Below are positions 62,497 through 64,000 of a stretch of DNA of 64,000 bases, piece after piece; position 1 is the stretch's first letter, and each line of letters starts with the position of its first letter. Source of the DNA: Anastrepha obliqua (Eukaryota > Arthropoda > Insecta > Diptera > Tephritidae); contig NC_072894.1 in NCBI RefSeq assembly GCF_027943255.1, positions 73,013,601 to 73,077,600 of the forward strand, in the 5' to 3' direction. The position numbers were made by a program, and so were the translations under genes. The notes beneath the pieces are model-generated. The model was not told where the DNA came from, ran no database searches, and saw nothing but the letters and a program-made list of their open reading frames with translations.

Positions 62497-63568
62497 CAGT
62501 GCACTCGCGATAACTCGAACTAATTAAAACAGGCGCTGTTCGATTTATCGAATTTGTTCGACTTATCAATTGAGTGTGCTATGTTAAAAAAACAGTCATC
62601 GATATCGATCGATTGTTGAAAATGGAAGCCAGTAGAAAATTTCTGTAGTATAGTTTCGTTATACGAATTACATTTTGGTCCATTGGCTGGATCAATGGTG
62701 TCGCATTCGGCGGCATAAACATAGTTAAAATTAAACCATCCTCGGACTTTAATTCGATTTCGTTGGGATGTGATGGGGCATTATCAATTAGAAGAAGAGC
62801 CTTCTCAGGTAGTCCCCCATCTTTCAAATATTTTCTTACCTAAATATTAAAGTCATTCAACTTGGTTAAAAAAATTGTTTTAATGAATCTGGATTTTATC
62901 TGCGGCACGAACGAATTATGAAACCAGTCTTTGAAAATCGCCGAAGTCATCCAGGCTGATTTGGAATTTTTGTACTCCACCGGACAGTTAAAATTTTTGA
63001 AAACACGAGGATTTCTTGCTTTGTCAATAACGAGAAGTTTAAGCTTATGGTTGCCGGTAGCGTTAGTGCAAGCCATAAATTGCCTTATCTTTCTTTTTTA
63101 TAAGACTTATGGTGGACTTGGCTACCTCATATTCCTTCGCTAGAGAAGTAACACTACGTCCACGTTTAATTTTGTTAAGGACTTCAGCCCTCTCTTTTAA
63201 TGTTAAACACTTCAACCTTTTACGATCCATTACTCACGTGCACTGATACACTACAAATGACAAATTTAAAGCAATTTGGTCAATGCAAGATGTTGTTCCC
63301 AGAAAACTAACGGGATATTAACGCCGAAATATTCATATGGACAATACACTAGTATACATATAATTTATATACATATACTATTACATATGTATCTATGTAC
63401 AAAATGTACATGTTTGAAAAGAATGTGTGTACAAATAAATTTGTTTTTTTGTTCGAGTTATAGCGCTTTTTTATTGTTCGAGTTACAAAGAAGTCAATAG
63501 GGAAAAAATGTGTTCGAGTTAGCACGTCGTTCGACTTAGCGGCTATTTGAGTTACCGCGAGTGCACTG
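62497..63568 (-). mobile_element. Pogo/Tigger-like element, internally deleted
   Basis: TIRs CAGTGCACTCGCG-TAACTC at both ends, with TA at 62495-62496 and 63569-63570. Minus-strand coding starts at 63229 (MDRKRLKCLTLKERAEVLNK, the HTH), followed by frame breaks, AWMTSAIFKDWFHN, LLLIDNAPSHP (second Asp) and PPNATPLIQPMDQNVI (third Asp). Much of the HTH-to-DDE link is gone. TTCGAGTTA or TTCGACTTA motifs are repeated next to both ends, which look like transposase-binding sites. Confidence 0.88.
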
Positions 63569-63719
63569 TATGTGAATTTATATAAATATGCGCATATACA
63601 AACATACATACATATATATGGTCACTCAAGTAGGAGAGAGCCAGATGTCGAACGTTGCCGAACGCGGGGGCCGATTGTGCCTCTTTGTCATTCGTTCCGC
63701 GCTCTCCCTTGCAGTTCAA

Positions 63720-63793
63720 GCAAGGTAACGCCGCAAGAGTAAGATAACGCCGCATGAGCAAGGTAACGCTGTATGAGCAATGTCACGCCGCAT
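63720..63793. repeat. Four tandem copies of a 19-bp unit
   Basis: Unit GCAAGGTAACGCCGCATGA with small changes at 63720, 63739, 63758 and 63777 (last unit 17 bp). GC-rich compared with its surroundings. Confidence 0.85.
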
Positions 63794-64000
63794 TTTTTGG
63801 TGCATGCAGCCGGCTACATCGAATTATAAGACGTTATCGCGTCAAAAGCAAGAGTGAAAATAACGGGAGTTTACCATTACGACACCAAAAGCATAAGCTA
63901 ACATAAAGAATGTGCCAATACTTTTGTGATGTGAATCTGTGCCTTATTTTACCTTCCAAGGTTTAGCTTGTAAACCTATGTCGATATTAACTTTTTTTTG

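Overview
This window is AT-rich eukaryotic DNA from a brachyceran fly, most likely a tephritid fruit fly. The reasons are that the host genes match Drosophila families exon by exon, introns range from about 50 bp to 3 kb, splice sites are ordinary GT-AG, and the gaps are filled with short dispersed repeats, several of them in near-identical copies. The species cannot be fixed from the sequence alone. There is no bacterial operon, CRISPR array or phage.

Six host genes can be assembled from splice sites and reading frames. From left to right: an ABCB full transporter orthologous to Drosophila Mdr65 (minus strand, 8 exons visible, 3' half beyond the left edge); the nonaspanin TM9SF3 (plus, 8 exons, complete, 583 aa); a 1,880-aa serine/arginine-rich protein of unknown name (plus, 4 exons); a fidgetin-like AAA ATPase of the FIGNL1 type (plus, 8 exons, 603 aa); the nucleolar protein NOL12/viriato (plus, 2 exons, 233 aa); and the C-terminal part of the ubiquitin protease scrawny/USP36 (minus, 5' exons beyond the right edge). 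NOL12 and scrawny are both nucleolar proteins in Drosophila and converge tail to tail here. Perfect DRE boxes lie upstream of NOL12 and of the SR-rich gene, as expected of housekeeping growth genes. The genes do not form a pathway otherwise.

The rest is a dense record of transposition. 10.4-26.1 kb between Mdr65 and TM9SF3, 32.5-40.4 kb between TM9SF3 and the SR-rich gene, and most long introns hold transposon relics. These include a tRNA-headed SINE in at least a dozen copies, two with clean target-site duplications; mariner, rosa-like, Tc1, PIF/Harbinger and pogo/Tigger DNA transposons; non-LTR elements of I-like and RTE-like type; a broken gypsy element; a Helitron-type endonuclease; and a family of 449-bp pogo-like MITEs present three times. 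Two long foldback elements (682 bp and about 380 bp) have no coding capacity.

No wholly new gene system is visible. The most worthwhile leads are the 682-bp near-perfect hairpin at 18.1-18.8 kb, the young 449-bp MITE family, the SINE body that carries two different tRNA-like heads, the SINE nested in a Tc1 transposase, and the unnamed SR-rich protein. All family names come from reading translations by eye; no database search was run.
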